Of a DNA stretch of 64,000 nt, positions 60,994 to 64,000 are shown one piece after another. Origin of the DNA: Zantedeschia hybrid cultivar (Eukaryota > Streptophyta > Magnoliopsida > Alismatales > Araceae); assembly GCA_030544215.1 (NCBI GenBank), contig JARZZO010000008.1:31411614-31475613 (forward strand). The letters are read 5' to 3'. The notes beneath the pieces were generated by a model. That model was not told the DNA's origin and ran no database searches. It worked only from the letters and a program-made list of their open reading frames with translations. The first letter of the stretch is position 1. Each line of letters opens with the position of its first letter. Made by a program: the position numbers and the translations under genes.

Positions 60994-61824
60994 CTAGAAG
61001 AGAATCTTGCCTGAATGACCCACGCAATGGGGTACAATCGGACAAGTATGAGGCTTCCTCAACGAGGATCTGGGAGGAAGAAGTTGCCAAATTGGCCTTT
61101 TTTTTTTTAGAAAAGAGGAGTTAATCATGAAACAAGAATGGATATGACTAGGAGGAGAATGAGATAGAGGAAGCGGCACTAAAGCCAAAGGATTAGGGGG
61201 ATCATACAATAGTATGTTCGAGATTAAATCATAGATCCTCTCCAAGTCGAGAGGAGGTTGAGGAATAAGGTCCCGTGGGGACAGAGTAACCATAATGGTG
61301 GGAGCCCGTGGGATATCTTCAGTGATGACCCGCAACCAAGTCGGGGTCAGAAGCAGAGTGCGGAATAGAGTGTAAAGGGTGAAGATGCGAGAGGGATAGG
61401 TTCCTCTCCAGAGAAAATCGATCGTGTAACCAGCTTCATAGGGGTCATCTGGTTCTCCTTCATCTGTTTCCTCGGACAGCAGAATTCTCTTGTTAAAAAT
61501 GGCACTAGGCCCTTCAATTAGCTCGTCTATCAACGGTGGCCACTTCGGCTCTGAGGGATCAAAGAATAATCTGTTTAGTGCAATGTACAGATCCCTCAGG
61601 TCGAACCACCGGTACCATTCACATTCTGGATCTTGGAATTTTCTCCTTTTCATCGGCCTCAGAGCCTCCAAGGACTGGTACGTCAACAATTCTGAACAGT
61701 GTCTGGCTAGGTCCCTCCCATATATGTCATGCAGGTCGAACTGAGAAGTGATTAGCACTGTATTATCATTATCATGACTGATTATAGGCCCCTTGACAAA
61801 ATGTGTATGCAGGATCCATGTCAA
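60994..61824 (-). CDS. Unrecognised 276-aa ORF between gypsy protease and RT
   Basis: I do not recognise it. It is the longest uninterrupted frame of this fragment and is in the same reading phase as the pre-RT and RT that follow (60723-60145). It has a region with FDLRDLYIALNRLFFDPSE and WPPLIDELIEGPSAIFNKRILL, an acidic stretch (SEETDEGEPDDPYEAGY), and a Pro- and Leu-rich end. It may be a spacer or extra domain of the polyprotein, or a captured sequence. Survival without stops in an otherwise broken element is notable but may be chance. Confidence 0.5.
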   Translation of the reverse strand: MTWILHTHFVKGPIISHDNDNTVLITSQFDLHDIYGRDLARHCSELLTYQSLEALRPMKRRKFQDPECEWYRWFDLRDLYIALNRLFFDPSEPKWPPLIDELIEGPSAIFNKRILLSEETDEGEPDDPYEAGYTIDFLWRGTYPSRIFTLYTLFRTLLLTPTWLRVITEDIPRAPTIMVTLSPRDLIPQPPLDLERIYDLISNILLYDPPNPLALVPLPLSHSPPSHIHSCFMINSSFLKKKRPIWQLLPPRSSLRKPHTCPIVPHCVGHSGKILF

Positions 61825-62042
61825 GGGATCCCGGCCTTCTTTCTATGGGGTGGACATTATTTCCCAGACCTTCTGGCTGTCTTCATCTTCTTGTTGTTGG
61901 GTGATGTCATGCCTAACTCTTCTTGGCCTATAGCTCAGGCCATTACGGGTGTCCTTCGGTTGTCTTTAAGGGGTGTAATTCTGCCCTGCAATTGTGTGTC
62001 CAAGCCCTTTCCAGGCAAATAGTCACCTTTCATCATAATTTT

Positions 62043-62781
62043 TCAGCTAGGTGTACTCATGCACTTCCCCCATTTCATAACATCAATTGGATAAGAATCA
62101 AGTGTACTGACTTTCAAAGGATCAGCCATAGGACAATAAACCTGTAATGCCGACAACAGAGGTTGTTGGCCAGGTAAAGAGGTCGGCCTGATATTCAAAG
62201 AATGAGCGGTAGCAAGAATTGGCATAGTCGTGACTTTAATAATGCGTCCCTTGTATGGGAATTCGAGGCATTGATGATTTGTAGAGGGAATTGCCTCAAG
62301 GGACTTAATGTAAGGGCGGCCAAAGATACCCTTCAAAGATGGGTCGATTTCCAAGATGTGGAATTCGACCTCGTTAGGACAAACAGGGCCTAACTCTACC
62401 TTCAAATAAATCATTTCCAGAGGGGAACGGGTAGAATTGTCATAGGCTGTAAGGGAAATTGGAGAAGGCAGCCATTTCTCCTTGGGTATACCACACAGTT
62501 CAAGGGTCTTTGATGATAGAAAATTGATTGAGGCCCCTGTGTCAACCAGGCATGTATCTACGGCCTTCTTGCAAATGTTGACCATAATGCTTAGAGCCAT
62601 GCTTCTGGCTGCTGGTGGTGCTAGTTCCGAAGTATGGAATGAAATAGAGGGTTGATCCCCCCTGAGGAACTAACAGTGTAGTGATTTTCTCCACCGGCAC
62701 GTCTTCGTTGACCATTACTTTATGCAAGTACTCTATCAGGGCTTCTTGATGGGTCTTGGATCCCTTGATTAACTCGAGCAC
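62043..62781 (-). pseudogene. Gypsy retropepsin region
   Basis: 62781-62542 carries the lead-in RISVLELIKGSKTHQEALIEYLHKVMV with TTLLVPQGG. 62600-62043 carries the protease core: CLVDTGASINFLSSKTLELCGI with DTG intact, then YLKVELGPVCPNEVEFHILEIDPSLKGIFGRPYIKS, where GRPW is usual. The two frames overlap with a shift near 62545-62600. The order lead-in, DTG, LLGRPWIH-like, then pre-RT is that of Tat/Ogre elements. Confidence 0.8.
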
Positions 62782-62834
62782 GGAGATTCGTGCCGGTGTT
62801 CTGTCTAATTATTTCAACAGGTCATACTGAGTGC

Positions 62835-64000
62835 TGTTAGTATTAGATAGTCTCAAAGCCAATCCGATACTATGTACTGATTCATATTATTAATAAATGG
62901 CAATAATTCATTGTGTGTAATTAATTCGATCTATGTTTATCGTATCACGATGAAGTCCATAAACACGTGCAACAGTCTTCGGATTATGATGAGATCATAA
63001 TTACGGACCGAAGACTTATAAACACATGTTCTTAATTGTTCCTAGTCATAGGATGTTTGAAATAGGACATCGAACATCCGGATAGACTAGTATAGGTTAC
63101 TTCAACTCATATGATGAGGGTGATTGATCCCATAAGTCACTTGTGTGGAGACACTATGCTGGACCTATAGGTGCTCATTGGCGAATGAGTTCACTGAACT
63201 GATCCGACTATGAATCGCTGGATGGTAAATACCTCACTGTTAACCAGCTTGATTCTTTTGTCACGGTTGCGTGGATGATCCTTGGACCTGAGACGCCAAC
63301 GATATCTTGTTGGTAGGTTTCTGAACTTTGACCTTGACTAACGAATCCTTAACCATAGGTTATCAATAAGTCAAGCGATTGGGTTCAGGGAAATGCCCTC
63401 GAAGGTAATTGTGTGTAAAATACGGGATCATCCGCTCTCGGTAGTTTGAGAGAGAATGTTCCGAGAATGATGCGCTTAAAGTCCCTGGCCAGGGCGGACT
63501 CTGTATTCGATAAGGAGTTATCAGATTCATATTAGCGGCATCTGATTCAAGTGAATCGACCCAATAGGGTTTAATAGTAAACCATACCTAGGTCGATTCG
63601 GGAACATTGCACGGATGAAGGATTATATCCGCGCGCTAACCGATGACAAAAAGGTTCCAATAGAGGGTTGCGATAACCCCAGTGCCATCCAGGATCACGC
63701 GATGTTGCTTGGCATCCAACGTGATCGGAAGTCCGTCCGAATTTATTGTGGGACATTAAATTCGGCTGATTAATTGAATATGAGGATATTAATTAATTCA
63801 GTGGGTCAGTGAAGGGTTACTGGACTTAATGAGCTATTAACTAGACTGGTATTTGGGTCTAGAGGGTCACACGCAAATGGTTTTGAAGTCGATGGATAAT
63901 CCGACATGATTTCGGATAAGTCTGGGTTTTTATGAAAAACCGCAAACATACTTATTATAAAAGAACAGATACTACGTCAGGGGCCAGCAACCCTAGCCGT
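62835..64000 (+). mobile_element. Copia LTR, family B, + strand, cut by the window edge
   Basis: Starts TGTTAGTATTAGATAGTCTC, the reverse complement of the end of the LTR 30162-31712, and continues for 1166 bp. It contains CCCTGGCCAGGG (63483-63494) and the promoter module at 63859-63963. It is inserted in the gypsy fragment near its protease region; the left flank ends AGTGC. Whether it is a solo LTR or the start of a full element lies outside the window. Confidence 0.93.
63859..63963 (+). promoter_or_regulatory. LTR promoter module (family B, + strand)
   Basis: CTAGAGGGTCACAC at 63859-63872 and TATAAAAG at 63956-63963, 84 bp apart. Confidence 0.65.

Larger units (their letters stand above)
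60080..62820 (-). mobile_element. Second gypsy element fragment, Tat/Ogre-like, minus strand
   Basis: Protease region, an unknown ORF, pre-RT and the start of RT follow in order from 62820 down to about 60080. RT is cut before its active site. There is no LTR of its own. At its 5' side it is interrupted by the family B LTR beginning at 62835. Confidence 0.75.

Overview
This is nuclear DNA of a flowering plant. A monocot is likely (nested Ty1/copia and Ty3/gypsy elements, GC-rich coding exons), but the species cannot be told from the sequence. Almost the whole window is LTR retrotransposons of several ages stacked inside each other. The only clearly intact host gene is a two-exon atypical bHLH gene of the PRE/ILI1/KIDARI type (48933-49403, 93 aa).

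Layout. 1-12249: a tandem copia array on the + strand (family C): end of one unit, LTR, a full decayed unit, LTR, then a truncated leader of a third unit. A solo gypsy-type LTR with a perfect 5-bp target duplication sits inside the middle unit. 12250-16654: intergenic DNA with a (GA)n tract and a MITE-like repeat. 16655-18100: a lone family C LTR on the minus strand. 18285-20082: a diverged repeat and another copia LTR piece. 20785-21630 and 39642-39851: two halves of an unidentified reading frame, split by copia element 2 (21631-39641, minus). Copia element 1 (23156-31712, minus) lies inside the 3' LTR of element 2, flanked by the exact duplication AGTTT. 40748-46538: a decayed plant-mobile-domain (PMD) gene on + and a gypsy integrase on minus, probably one old gypsy element with an antisense accessory gene. 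48933-49403: the bHLH gene. 50328-51784: a SINE-like insertion and a MITE. 52062-59760: a Tat/Retand-type gypsy element with dual RNase H, a 45-bp tandem array and an antisense Transposase_28-like ORF. 60080-62820: a second Tat/Ogre-like pol fragment on minus. 62835-64000: a further family B copia LTR running off the window.

The most unusual signal is in the untranslated leaders of the three copia families. About 90 nt upstream of each gag start lies the same 18-nt word, preceded by a series of hairpins. Their terminal loops are conserved within a family, while their stems differ in sequence and stay complementary. In element 1, two hairpins share an identical 20-nt loop on unrelated perfect stems. 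This is the pattern expected of a selected RNA structure, for example a packaging, dimerisation or translation-control domain. A second shared design is an LTR promoter module: the word CTAGAGGGTCACAC placed 77-84 bp upstream of a TATA box in every promoter-bearing LTR measured.

Decay has hit catalytic codons repeatedly with changes that look like G-to-A or C-to-T transitions, consistent with deamination of methylated, silenced elements.
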